NCBI GenBank assembly: GCA_008828725.1
Contig: MEHQ01001125.1
Coordinates: 1-64,000, forward strand
Length of the DNA stretch: 64,000 nt
Origin: Saccharina japonica
Lineage: Eukaryota > Sar > Phaeophyceae > Laminariales > Laminariaceae
Direction of reading: 5' to 3'
Shown: one piece after another, positions 35,101 through 45,923 of the stretch
Layout: each line of letters begins with the position of its first letter
Position numbering within the stretch: the first letter of the stretch is position 1
Program-made: the position numbers and the translations under genes
The notes under the pieces: generated by a model
What the model was told of the DNA's origin: nothing
The model's input: only the letters and a program-made list of their open reading frames with translations
The model's database searches: none

Positions 35101-38088
35101 TACTGGTATAACTACTCACGTTGTGTCAGCTGGCTGAGCAACAGATGCTCTTGTGTTCTTGCGTTCTTGGTTACTCCTCGTGTCGTGTCAGCTGGTGTGT
35201 GGGTATGACATCATGCACGAGTCATTTTCTCGCATAATTGTGTATGTGCGTCACGTCGATAGTTGGCGTTTGAAGTTGTAGACGAACTGCCGCTGTAACC
35301 ATGTGGAAAACAGTCTGGCTTATTGGGACTTGCTTATACTCGTAGAATGTCATTACTTACTTAATTACGTGGGTATTACGTTACCAGGGTATTACATATT
35401 GCGGTACGTCGATGCTGCTGTTGTCTCAACATTGAAACTCATGTCCAAAATACAGGCTCAAAAATCGTAGCTACATACACATATTTTACATTTACATATA
35501 CATACCTCGTATATATCGGTGTACCCGCCCCCGACTTGTAAGAGGTAGGTGTGGTACAGGCCCCAAACACTTGTCTCTTATCCATAGTGGAGTTATATAT
35601 ACGAAGTATATACATTGCTTTCCTAGTCTATCATGAGCGGGTCCGGCCAATTTGGCCTCTCTCAAGTACTGGCTGTTGTACTATTAATACGAGCTTTTTG
35701 TGCAATGTATACCTACGTTCGTACCTGGTACTTGTATTATACATCAATTTGGCCTCTCTTGAGTACTGGCTGTTGTACTACGAGCTTTTTGTGCAATGTA
35801 TACCTACGTACGTACCTGGTACTTGTATTATACATATGGTCCGTGCAGTACAGTTTGTCCAATCTGTTTTCGGCTTCGTAATAACTTTTGAAATACGACG
35901 AGTTGCAAGAAACGCTGAACACAGCAGTAGTCGTAATCACCAGGGCTGAGCGAACAAATATTGTGTTTTTCAGTTTTTTTTTTTCGGCCACTCTAAAACC
36001 AAGTAAGTTCCAGGTTGTCGAGGGCATAATCATAGCCAAATCAACTATTTTGTACAAAACAGTGAATATTGAATATTTCGAGAAATATCGTTGCGATGAG
36101 AAAAAATATATATCAGATGACCTGTAGCGCGATGAAAGGAATCGTTTGGCGACCTCTATTTCTACATCTGTTGGATGGAAACCTTGTAATAAGATTGAAA
36201 TATAAATGAGGTTGTTCAGTTTTTGTCTTGTTTCTTCTCGAGTTTTCGTTTTCCATTAAATCGGAAGGTCAGATCACCTGCACAACGCCGAGAGCTGATG
36301 AAATCCGTTGTCTAAACAGTCCAGTCATAATTACACTCTTCGTATTATTGAAATAAAAATATATAAATATATTTATGTTTTTTTGGAAGTAAAGATGCAG
36401 AGAATGTTTTTTTTTTTTTTTTCTTCCAGAAACACCTGCGCGGAAGAGCAAGCGTTATAGAGGTACTTTTGAAAATTTGATCGGTTATGTATACCCGGAG
36501 AAACATGTACCTAGGTGTGTGGAAAATATTAGAAAGAAAAGCTCACGGACTATACATATGCGTAGATAAAAACCAAAGAACGACAACTAACTGTACACAT
36601 TGTGCTCACCTCGTTTGCTGGCCCCTCCCCCCCCTCCCCCCTCGATCGCTGCGTACTGCCGCTCTGTCCCCCCCCTCCCGGCTCTCTGCTTCTTTCAAAT
36701 CACAGCATTTTCACGATACGGATTTTGCCGAACGCGAACCAAACCGTCAGCATCCAATTCTTCTCCATGGAAGGGGTCAACCCTCCAGCCACACCGTCCA
36801 ACAACTGGATACCCGGCCAGGGGTCCGGCGGGTCCCGGTCCCCACCGCGAGCGCGCGAACCCCTATCCGCCCTTCGGGCGAGAAGGCGTTCTTCCTCAAC
36901 CGCGGCGGAGGCCGGACGTGCCGGTTCATCAAGCTCAAGGCGCCGACACCACCACCCCTGCCCCCTACCGCCTTCTCGGCACCGACGGCGGCGGCGGCGC
37001 TTCAGCGGAACAGCGCGATGCCGCTGGCGGCGGCGGCGGTCGCACAGAGCCTCTGCGGGCTGTGGAGCGCGCCTTACGGAAGCCACGGGTTGGAGATCAT
37101 CCAGCTCTCGTTGGACCCCTGCTCCGCTGCGTCGGGAGCACCGCCCCCGAGCTCGGGGGGTGCAGCGGCTGCCGGGCAGGCGGAGGAGGCCGAGCTGGGG
37201 AGGGGGGCGGGGGCGAGAGCGGGGTTGTCGAAAGCCGAAGGGCGGTCGAGGGCCACTTTCTCCTCGTCGGGGAAGACTTCAGGTAGCGAGAGCGTTTGCA
37301 CTTCCGCGCCGGCGACTGAAAGCGAGGGCGGGTTCGGCGGCTCGTGCGGCTCCGTAGCGAGCGGCAGCGTGAGCGGCAGTGCCAGTGGCAGCGTGAGCGG
37401 CAGCGACGCGGAGGAGAAGGACGGAGACGGCGGAGGGGGCGAGATGTTCCGCTCGCGACGCGTCCGCAGGGCGAGAGCAGCGGCCACGAACGAAGGTGAC
37501 GGCTTCGGCAGTGAAACCGACGAGGGGGAAGAGGAGGAGGAGAGTGACTACCACAAGGAGACGGGCGGCGGGGGAAGGCGCGCTCAAAGCCGCTTCGCGG
37601 CTGGTCGCGGCGGCGCTGCCGCTGTGAGCGATGGCGGGGGCGGGGGCGGCGACGCCCTGCCTCAGCCGCAGCTGATCGGCGTCAAGGTTACGGGAGACGC
37701 GAACGTCCCCGCGGGGAAGACGTCCTTCGCCATCGACCTGGAGGGGCACTGCGACGTCGACGCCGAGCTGGAGGCGGACAGGCGACCGGTTGTCCTGTTC
37801 CTGCCGAGCGGGGCGTTGATGGCAAACCTCGCCAACAGGCGCGGCCAGATCTCGTTCTGGAGGAAGGGCCGGGGGCAGACCAATCGGGTGCCTGGCCGGT
37901 GGTCGCCGGAGTGGGTGGACGTGGACTTCGTTGCGTACAAGGCCGGGTTTAGCCGCGCGTTTTCGGTGGTTTTCCGGCAGCCCACACAGGCCGTGAGGGT
38001 GATGATGGATTTCAAGAGGACGTTGGGGTCGAAGGAGGAGTGGCCGCAATGGCCTGCCTCGGCGGTACCCGTTCATTGCCGTAGTTGA
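31602..38088 (+). CDS. F-box protein of the FBXO31 family
   Basis: Two exons are recognised: 31602-32101 and 36706-38088. Exon 1 holds an F-box (residues about 25-70: GEDIINLVATFASCRDLCTL, CVCRRFAPL) followed by the family's YRQLVEAFTKIG and GFWQAE block, like the LGLWQPD region of animal FBXO31. Exon 2 holds GLWSAPYGSHGLEIIQLSL and GVKVTGDANVPAGKTSFAIDL, close to GLFKGSYGSHGLEIVMLSF and KITGDPNIPAG in FBXO31, then a C-terminal GQISFWRKGRGQTNRVPG region with WVDVDFVAYK. In animals FBXO31 is the substrate receptor of an SCF ubiquitin ligase (cyclin D1 and other substrates). An acidic, Ser/Gly-rich insert lies between the two conserved blocks. The 4.6-kb intron carries two DNA transposons. An upstream in-frame Met at 31479 is possible. 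One frame change in exon 2 is noted separately. Confidence 0.85.
32754..33054. mobile_element. hAT-like MITE with 7-bp target duplication
   Basis: 301 bp. TIRs CAAGGGCGCACA and TGTGCGCCCTTG (right end TCTGTGCGCCCTTG) extend with mismatches to about 75 bp. Direct ACCAGGT at 32747-32753 and 33055-33061. No coding inside, only A and T runs. Confidence 0.8.
33243..34435. mobile_element. 1.2-kb TIR transposon, non-autonomous, TA target
   Basis: Ends GAGTGTTTGCGC and GCGCAAACACTC, with similarity continuing about 45 bp, flanked by TA at 33241-33242 and 34436-34437. The interior holds CAG-type repeats and low-complexity open frames but no transposase. Lies in the FBXO31-like intron. Confidence 0.75.
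36706..38088 (+). CDS. FBXO31-like gene, exon 2
   Basis: The acceptor AG at 36704-36705 joins exon 1 in phase 2 and gives CIFTIRILPNANQTVSIQF. The conserved downstream domain, from about 36880 to the stop at 38086, reads one frame over (FFLNRGGGRTCRFIKL onward). The stop TGA follows PVHCRS. Confidence 0.75.
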   Translation, partial: HFHDTDFAEREPNRQHPILLHGRGQPSSHTVQQLDTRPGVRRVPVPTASARTPIRPSGEKAFFLNRGGGRTCRFIKLKAPTPPPLPPTAFSAPTAAAALQRNSAMPLAAAAVAQSLCGLWSAPYGSHGLEIIQLSLDPCSAASGAPPPSSGGAAAAGQAEEAELGRGAGARAGLSKAEGRSRATFSSSGKTSGSESVCTSAPATESEGGFGGSCGSVASGSVSGSASGSVSGSDAEEKDGDGGGGEMFRSRRVRRARAAATNEGDGFGSETDEGEEEEESDYHKETGGGGRRAQSRFAAGRGGAAAVSDGGGGGGDALPQPQLIGVKVTGDANVPAGKTSFAIDLEGHCDVDAELEADRRPVVLFLPSGALMANLANRRGQISFWRKGRGQTNRVPGRWSPEWVDVDFVAYKAGFSRAFSVVFRQPTQAVRVMMDFKRTLGSKEEWPQWPASAVPVHCRS

Positions 38089-39290
38089 CTCTGCGTGGGG
38101 GGGGGTTGATTGGTGTTGAGTTTTTTTTTTATTGTGTGGAACGATAGGGCTAAGCAAGCCTTTACCTATATATACGAAGTACGCAAAAAGCCTTTGGCCG
38201 TTGTAACGCTTATTCCTTTTTTTTTCCTTTTGTTGTTTTTTATCCTTACATTGCGAACGGACAAGCACTTTAGTTTTGCTGTGTTGCGGTGCTTACAGTT
38301 ACGATTATAGCCGGTGCGGTAGGCAGGTGCTGCACTGAGCCTTTATGCCATTGCGTTGAATAATATATTCGGCGAGAGTACGGAGGCAAACGTAGTGCCG
38401 GTAAGGCATTTTGATTTTGATTTTTTGTGTACAGGTACTGACTGCTGTATGGCTTTTTTTTTCTTCTTTTTGAATCGTTCACTCGGGGAGGTCCCAAGCG
38501 CTACTGCCCGGGAAAGTATGTCGGCTGGGACGGTGGAGCTTTTGAGTTTAGACCGGTATTTTGGCCGCGCCGCCCCGACGACATTTTTTTCGACGTACCG
38601 TGTCTTCCGTACTACCGTTACGAATACTGCTGTAGCACCCTTTTCTTCATGTACCTTAGTGAGCATTTCGCGTATTCATATGTATAGCTCCTTCATGTTA
38701 TACCTTCTGGTACGTGGTTTGTTTGTTTTTTTTCGCGTTGCCGTTTTGTGCAGAGTGCTGGGACGGCGTGCCCCCTCGTGTGTGTGACGCTTTCCTCCCT
38801 GTGTGGTGGATATTATCCAGAGTATGCATCCACATGATCGTAGGTTGGTTTTGGCGTTTATCGGGGGCGAAGGGAGCGCGGGCGGTTAGAACTGACTTTG
38901 TTGTAATTGCCGAAATATGTTGACGGCGGCAGTGGTGGTGATTTGAGTTGCATGGGTGTATTATGATGGGCTTACCTCTGGGTAGCGTCGTACACCCGTG
39001 TATGTTTTGCATACGAAGTGTGGAGCCAGGCTTTAAAAGTCCTTTTTAATTAAAAAAAATCTCAAGTTTTTCTTTTTTCTTTTTTCTTGTGGCATTCTTT
39101 TCTCCTTTTTCTTTTTCCTTTTTTTTTTTTTTTGCTGTGTCTTCCGAAGAAGCGAAGAAACTGCATCGGCGCAACAGCTCAGCGTCGCAAACGCGTCATC
39201 GCGCGAAGACTTCCTGCTCTATCATAGGATGCTGATGTTTTCGTCCCAGAGCGTTGACCGATGCCCCGTCGAATCAATCCACACCTCTGG
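38089..39290 (+). other. 3' flank of the FBXO31-like gene, no gene seen
   Basis: T-rich sequence, probably including the 3' UTR. Short open frames show no recognised domain. Confidence 0.5.
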
Positions 39291-39430
39291 GCAGAGATCA
39301 TCGATTCCCGCTTGACGATCTATAGACTCTTTTCAGGGAAAATATATCCCTCTGATCTGTATTGACCTTCAAGCAGTAGTCCATACGGCCGAGTGAGTTG
39401 GTTCATCTGCACGATCTACCACATATATAT
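39290..39430 (+). repeat. Repeat family H, partial
   Basis: Matches the start of the 45.4-kb copy: GATCATCGATTCCCGCTT, the TCAGGGAAAATAT block and CTCTGATCTGTAT. Truncated after CTGCACGATCT. Confidence 0.55.
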
Positions 39431-39592
39431 ATATATTCAATGTTTTCGGGTCTGTACTATCCCCTACGTCAGTTGGTTTACCTAGGGTTGTCTATATCGG
39501 AAACTCCAAACCTGTCTGCCTGGGTCTGTCTGACCCCGGGTGGGTCCAAAGAGGCTGCAATCCACGGCAACCCCCCCCCCCAAACCTGACGT

Positions 39593-39672
39593 CTCGAAAG
39601 GGATGCGTGGTCAATGGTCAAATGAAAAAGGCAAGCAACGAATGAGTACGCCCCCCTCCCCAAAACCTGACG
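39593..39672 (+). mobile_element. C-tailed repeat family B, 5'-truncated, with target duplication
   Basis: Insert from TCTCGAAAGGGATGCG to GAGTACG and a C run. The flank CCCAAACCTGACG ends at 39592, and CCCAAAACCTGACG follows the C tail. The repeated AAACCTGACG is a target-site duplication, and the upstream flank is itself preceded by a C run. Confidence 0.75.
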
Positions 39673-39766
39673 AGCATACGGCGGCATCCATCCATAACCA
39701 CAACAACCAGGCCACCTATCACTACTGTTTGTGGGGTACAAAAATGAATAGTGCATTGCTTTTCAA

Positions 39767-40096
39767 GGGTCGACACACGGGCCGCATCCGCGGGTCAAGC
39801 CTGCGGGTCGAGATAAATGGTTTCGCGGGTTGACGTGACCCGACCCGCGACATGATCCGTATCTCACGGGTCATCGGAATCTGGCGGGTCGGGTCGGGTC
39901 AAGAGGTGTTCAAAATCTCACGGTTCAGGTCGGGTCAAGAGGTTTTCAGATCTCGCGGGTCGAATCGGGTCAGGTCAGGAGGCTTCCAAAACCTCACGGG
40001 TCGGGTCGGGCTAGCTGACCGGATCCGACCCGAGCCGACCTGGCCCGACCCGACCTGACCCGTGAGGTTTGATCTGATCCGCGAACAGCCCTGGCA
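39767..40096. mobile_element. hAT-like element rich in CGGGTC repeats
   Basis: The right end GATCCGCGAACAGCCCTG reads in reverse as CAGGGCTGTTCGCGGATC, a typical hAT end. The interior is GGGTCGGGTC-type repeats on both strands. Related fragments: 50945-51045 and the last 25 bases of the window. Confidence 0.6.
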
Positions 40097-40239
40097 ATTT
40101 TAGGAACCTACCTCCTCTACTACGAGTACTGCTGTGGCATGACCTATTTTGCTTTTGTCATGTGGGCGGTATATTTGTTCATCCCATACTTCTCGTACCA
40201 CCAGGTGTATAGATAGTGGGGGAGCGCGCGATTTTTACT

Positions 40240-40345
40240 ACTACTATTTACTACTTATATACTACTGTATTACTGCACTACTACTACTACTACCACTACT
40301 ACTACCACTACTACTACCACTACTACTACCACTACTACTACCTGT
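40240..40345. repeat. ACT/TAC microsatellite
   Basis: Units alternate as CTACTACTAC and CCACTACTAC. Confidence 0.9.
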
Positions 40346-40514
40346 CAAAGGGGGGGGGGAGGCAGCAAGCAGCTGGCCGAAGGAGCGAGGAGCACAGGTC
40401 GATATAGCGTAAATGTTGGGTTTAGGGGGTCTTAAGGGGGCCAACGCAGAAAAGGGGTGGGTGCTGGTGAGAGCGAAGGGCGGGGGTGTTCGTAGCCCCA
40501 GGCGATGGGCCAAT

Positions 40515-40548
40515 TACATCCATGCCATCTCAAGATGGCATGGATGTA
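40515..40548. repeat. Perfect 16-bp hairpin
   Basis: TACATCCATGCCATCT, two bases, then the exact reverse complement. No role known. Confidence 0.8.
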
Positions 40549-41282
40549 TGTACAAATCAGGTTTGATTTGGAGGACGGGACGTCACGAGGAAGAACAGTG
40601 GCGGAGTCGCTGAGCGAGGTGTTCGGGATATTTAAGGGGGGGTGGTACGGCGGCGGGATAATCGGAGCTGTGTGTGGAAGTTGGAGGGAGGGAGGGTGCG
40701 ATGAGGGGCCCTTAACTCAACGCCGTCTTGCCCGAGGAGCGATATAATATGTACATACTTCGTACATACAAAGTGGTCGTCGGAGAGAAACGGAGCGCGG
40801 CAGGGTAAAAAAGGAGGAGAAACAAAGTTGATTACACCCTGGAGGAAATTTCTTGACATCATGCTGGAAGGACACCGGGGACGGTGGAGACCAGGTACGC
40901 GGAACATAAATGAAATGTGTCCAACAACAGGTACTGCTGTACCGCAGCAACATAAATAATGTGGTCTCCCGCGGTACAAATTGCGTACTGCTGTAGATAG
41001 ACTGAAGACGGTCAGCTCCTGCGACAGTCTCACTCGCAAGACAACGTCAAATGTGGGATTTACTGCGCTATACTACTACTGTAGTAAGCACCGTCCCCCG
41101 CACGCAATCATGGGGGGGGGAGGGGGAAGAGTCTTTTCTGCTTCGGAAAAAAATGAGGATACCCAAGGAAGTAAAGCCTGCCAGGACATGTGAGTACCCA
41201 AAAACAACAACAACAATACTCGTACAACAAACACACACTCAGCAAAGAGGGTTGGTTGGACAAGCACTGCAGAGCTGAGATC

Positions 41283-41436
41283 ATGGCAGTTTCGGACGGA
41301 GAGCAGGGCACCCCGCCCCTGGAGCAGCTGCGAGACTGTCTGCTCGATCGCAGTCAGCCGATCGCGAAGCGGACGCACTCGGCGTTTTTTCTGCGGACTC
41401 TTGGAACTGCAGAGGCCGTCAGCGCTGTTGGCGAAG
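41283..41436 (+). CDS. DOHH: DOHH exon 1
   Basis: MAVSDGEQGTPPLEQ through AEAVSAVGE, donor GTATGT, phase 1. ATG 41283 fits the usual DOHH N-terminus; ATG 41190 is in frame upstream. Confidence 0.9.
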
Positions 41437-44400
41437 GTATGTATGTACGTAACGCGCGTGTGCCTTCGTCTTTCCAGATGTTGATCACTGATCACGCCCA
41501 GTCGTACACGGCGGAGGTACTGCCGTACATATTCATGCGATGCTTGCACTTGGTGGGAAATGTGAGCAGTGTCCGTACATACAGCGGCATGTGTAAATTG
41601 CTGCGAGTTGGTGGAGGCGTGGGGCTTGAGCCGGTTATGATAACCGACACCTTCCTTGGTGGTGGTTCAAATTGGAAATAGCGGCGCAACTGGCTGATGA
41701 CTGTACAACGTATTTATAATAATTTTATTTAACTTGCAACGTACCCTAGGTATGGCTGCATGGCTACCTGGCTACCTGGTATATCCGCTGATGTGCGTGC
41801 GCTTTACTCGTACGTAGGCCAAATGCAGCTACGACGTAAACGTGTGATATAGATGACAAGAACGTATGAGCCCCTGACCATTCCACAGCAGTATAAATAC
41901 CTCTGTACGGCAGCAGTATTGCACAGCATCTGTACAGCAGCAGTATTGTACAGCAGTACTGAGTAGCAGTACAGCAGCAGCAGTACGAGTACAGCAATGA
42001 TGTGTCATGTTCGTCATCCGTTCGTTTTGAATTTGCCGCTTTTTATACGTATGAATGTGCGAGAGCCAAGAGCTCTGCGGCTCAGTTCCGTTTGTCGACG
42101 ACTCTCACACAAAGAGAACTCACAGCTGCTGTTCTGTGAACTGGTACGTATGACTGGCGCCTATTATCACGGTACGCATCGAAACTCACAACTCTAATGA
42201 TCGTCAGAGTATCAGTACCAGAGCTCGGAACTCAGTAATGACTGGCCAATATATACCAGTCATTTTTCTAGGAACCGTACCTGGGAGGCGGAAATGACTG
42301 AGTTCCGCTCGTCCCCAGGGTACCCGGGGGGCTGAAAGGGCTGGGTCCCGCCAGTACCAAGCATACCTGGGGGGTTGAAAGAACTGTGTCACGGCAGCCT
42401 CAAGGGTACCTGGGGGCTGAAATGACTGAGTCCCACCAGTCCCAAGGGTACCTACTGAGTAGTGGCTGAAAGGCCGAGTCCTCGCGAGTCCCAAGGAAGG
42501 GTACGAGAAGCCGAAATGACGGGTAGATACCCAGAGGACTGGTACTGTAGTTCTGACGTCCTTTGAAAAACTTTCGTATAAACATCGAACAGATCATGAT
42601 CTACCGTAGATCATCTAGATCCTAACCTGCCGTTGTGAAATGATGTGCGGGATCTGTATATAGTACAGTTCCAACACCGGAAACATGTGCTCGTATATAT
42701 TGCTCGTATATACGTAGATCGTGCAGGTGGTACGGCTCTCTCGCCGAGTCGCCTTTACCGCAATTCTGAATTTATTATATAGGATACAGTATAGAAATCG
42801 GGGACTTGGTTGTGGCCCGCGTGTGGTTCCAGTGTTGTGAGACCGAATATTGAGAAAAACGCCGAAAACACTACTTTAGACCTTAACCCTAACCCTAACC
42901 CTAACCCTAACCCCAACCCCGTCCCCGCCCCGACCCTTACGAGCTTTGTCTCGAAAAAATCAGGCGTTTTTTTTTTTTTTGAAAAATTGGTCGACCACAC
43001 TAAAAGGTATATAATAAAATATTCCCCGATTTCCATACTTTATCCTAGATAATAATTCAGTGGTGCAGTAAAGGCTACTGCTCTCGCCCGGCAACAAGAG
43101 CTAAATAGATCATGTATCACACGTATACCAGGTATTCATATATGTACAGATCAAGATCATGAACTGTGGGGATTGGTGATCTGTGCGATGGGCGAAAACA
43201 CGACGACAAGTTATCGTGTCATGCCCTGTCGGCCAGCCTCTGGTATGTTTTACCCGAAATGCGATGCTTGTTTGTGTTTTGAGGACTCGTGTCTCGTGTC
43301 TGCGTCAGTCCGCATTTATTTGTGACACGCATATTATCTATGTACCAAATCGCTGCGGCAGAGTTGTTCGAATGACCACTGGTGTGATACTCTGGATCGG
43401 GGTCGGTTCATAGATAGGCACACATAATGTGGAAGGTCCTCGTGATGTAAATGTATTACCGTCGTAGAAGGAACGAAGCATAAGGAGTCAGGGAGAAGTA
43501 TGAATAAGAAGATAAGAGTGGATGATAGACATCGAGCGAACCCATCGAGTGCTCCACAGGGAAACACGCCCCACTCGATGGGTTCGCTTGATGTCTATCA
43601 TCCACTTTATCTTCTTCTGTGTATTTATCAACGACTCCTCATGCTTCGTTCCTTCTACGACGGCAATAACTCTGAACGAAGAGTTACAAAGACCCCCCCC
43701 TGAAAAAAAACAGAGTCAGCGAGTCCGGGACGCGTGCAACGATGCAACGATAGAGGTAAGCGCTTTTTGGCTGTTTTTTTTTTTTCCCCGAAAGATCTGG
43801 CTCCTTGCCCCGAAATTCCTCGGACTTTCATTATTGTGTTGCAACATTTACATATTACGTTGTATACGTACTGTAGGCCATGGGATTGTCCATCGGGTAT
43901 ATATAGCACTTGTATTTTCCTCCAAAGGCAGGTGGCTTACTATTAATAATGCCTCAGTATTAGTATGGAGCGCCTCAAGTGAGGAGAGCCTCGAAAAAAA
44001 CAACAATTGTGCTCCCGCACCGTAGCATGCATGCAGAACGAACCCCTTGGCTGCCTGCAAGCGACAGCAGCAGTGCAATTTTCACCTTGTGGGGGTTGTT
44101 ACTAATAGAGGCAGGTGCGGTGTTCAACACCGTGGACGCATATATATATAGCAGGTAGCCCTTTTCAAGGGACCCCCGCGGCAAGGAAAAACGGCATATA
44201 AGGGACCTCAATTTTCTGCGCACCGTTTTCAGCCCACTATTGATTGTAAGGGGCCGGTGCCAACTCTGATAAGAGATGTCGTATTTCATGGTTTTTGTGA
44301 CCTTATAGTTCTTGTTTCTCTAGGATGAAGGGCCATCTCGGACACTGGTTGGGCTGGATGTCGACGGGTACATATGCAGAAAGAACGGTGTAACTCCTTT

Positions 44401-45888
44401 TCGGACCTCTTTTAAGGAACATAGGTTTTTTTTTTAAGGGATACAAGGGATAGCGACCAAAAAAACGATACATTTGGTGATACCAACCGTCTTCGAGCAG
44501 CGTGAGGGCCCAGCGGCACGGGCAGGACCATGTCGCTTGCGTCCGTGCCGTACGGCCTCTCCTTGCATTGTAGCCATTGTAACTCGGACACCGAGCTGTG
44601 TCATCCCTCGATCACGCAGCAGTGGCTCGTCGCTGCTGCTGTGATCGTCATTTTGTAGCGTCAAATTTCCCCCTCTGAACCCCCAAGAACAAACACGCCT
44701 TTACCGGTATGCAACTCCTCGGCTTGGCTTTCTCACACCCTCAGCCCTTCTGGTGGACACGGACTCTGCCTTGCTGCGACACGAGCTGGCCTACATTTTA
44801 GGTGAGGAGCAGGAGGAAGAGGCTGCGCACGGGGTCCCTTGAGTTCGGTCGCACACGGCACACAGCAGTCCATACCGTGGCGGTGGTCCCATGAAAAGAG
44901 GTGGTCGCGTACAGTTCGTGGGTACCCAAGAGACCTGGATGGTCTTTGCGTCGCAGACAAAGACAGGCAGCGGATCAAACGAAAGCCGGCCAACCAAAAC
45001 AGCGCGCGAACATAACGTGCCCGCACCGCCACCAAGCATCGTGCATACCTACCAGTAATATTAGTATACAACCAGGTGTATTTGCACCGCGTGTTGCTCT
45101 TTTATCACCCGAAAGCCCGGCCGTAAAAAAAAAAACGCCTCTCACGCATCCACCTCCCACCTCTGTTCATGGGCCACCCCTGACTGACGCGTTCTACGAT
45201 GATAGGGGTACGTACGTGGCACGTTTTTTAGCCTTTTGAGACATGCTTGTGGCTGGCGGGGGGGGCTTCTCAATAAGGCATCCTTATCCTTTTCGTTACA
45301 AACATGCCCACGCCATCGGGTTTAAGTGTGCAGTTTTTTTTTAATGGAAGCCAGCTTTTCGGGGTGAGAAGCTTCCAAACCCCGAACAGATCATCGACTC
45401 CCACTTCATGATCTGGATATTTCAGGGCAGATATCTCTGATCTGTATGATCTCTATGATCTGTATGATCTGTATGATATGTATGATCTGTATGATATGTA
45501 GGGTCTAGCTCGTGTTACCGGGTGGGAGCCGTGAAATCTGCACAATCTGGCGCATGTTTCTTGGGTTGGATCTGAACTACATCGGTATTGATATGAACAT
45601 GCGGATCCTGCACGAACTTTCATAACGGCAGGTGAGGAACTAGGTGATCTACAGGTAGATCATGATCTATTTTTCATGTGGAAGCTCCAGAAAATTGCAG
45701 GTTCACCTCCTAGACCTCCAACGGGCAGCAAGACAACAGCGGTATCAAACACCGTACGCATACTGCTGTATATGCATACCAGGCCTTTCAGAGTGATATT
45801 GTTACTACTACTGCTGATACTACTATTACTGCTACTGCTACTGCTACTGCTGCTACTGCTACCACTGCGACTACTACAACTACTACTG

Positions 45889-45923
<35 letters not shown>

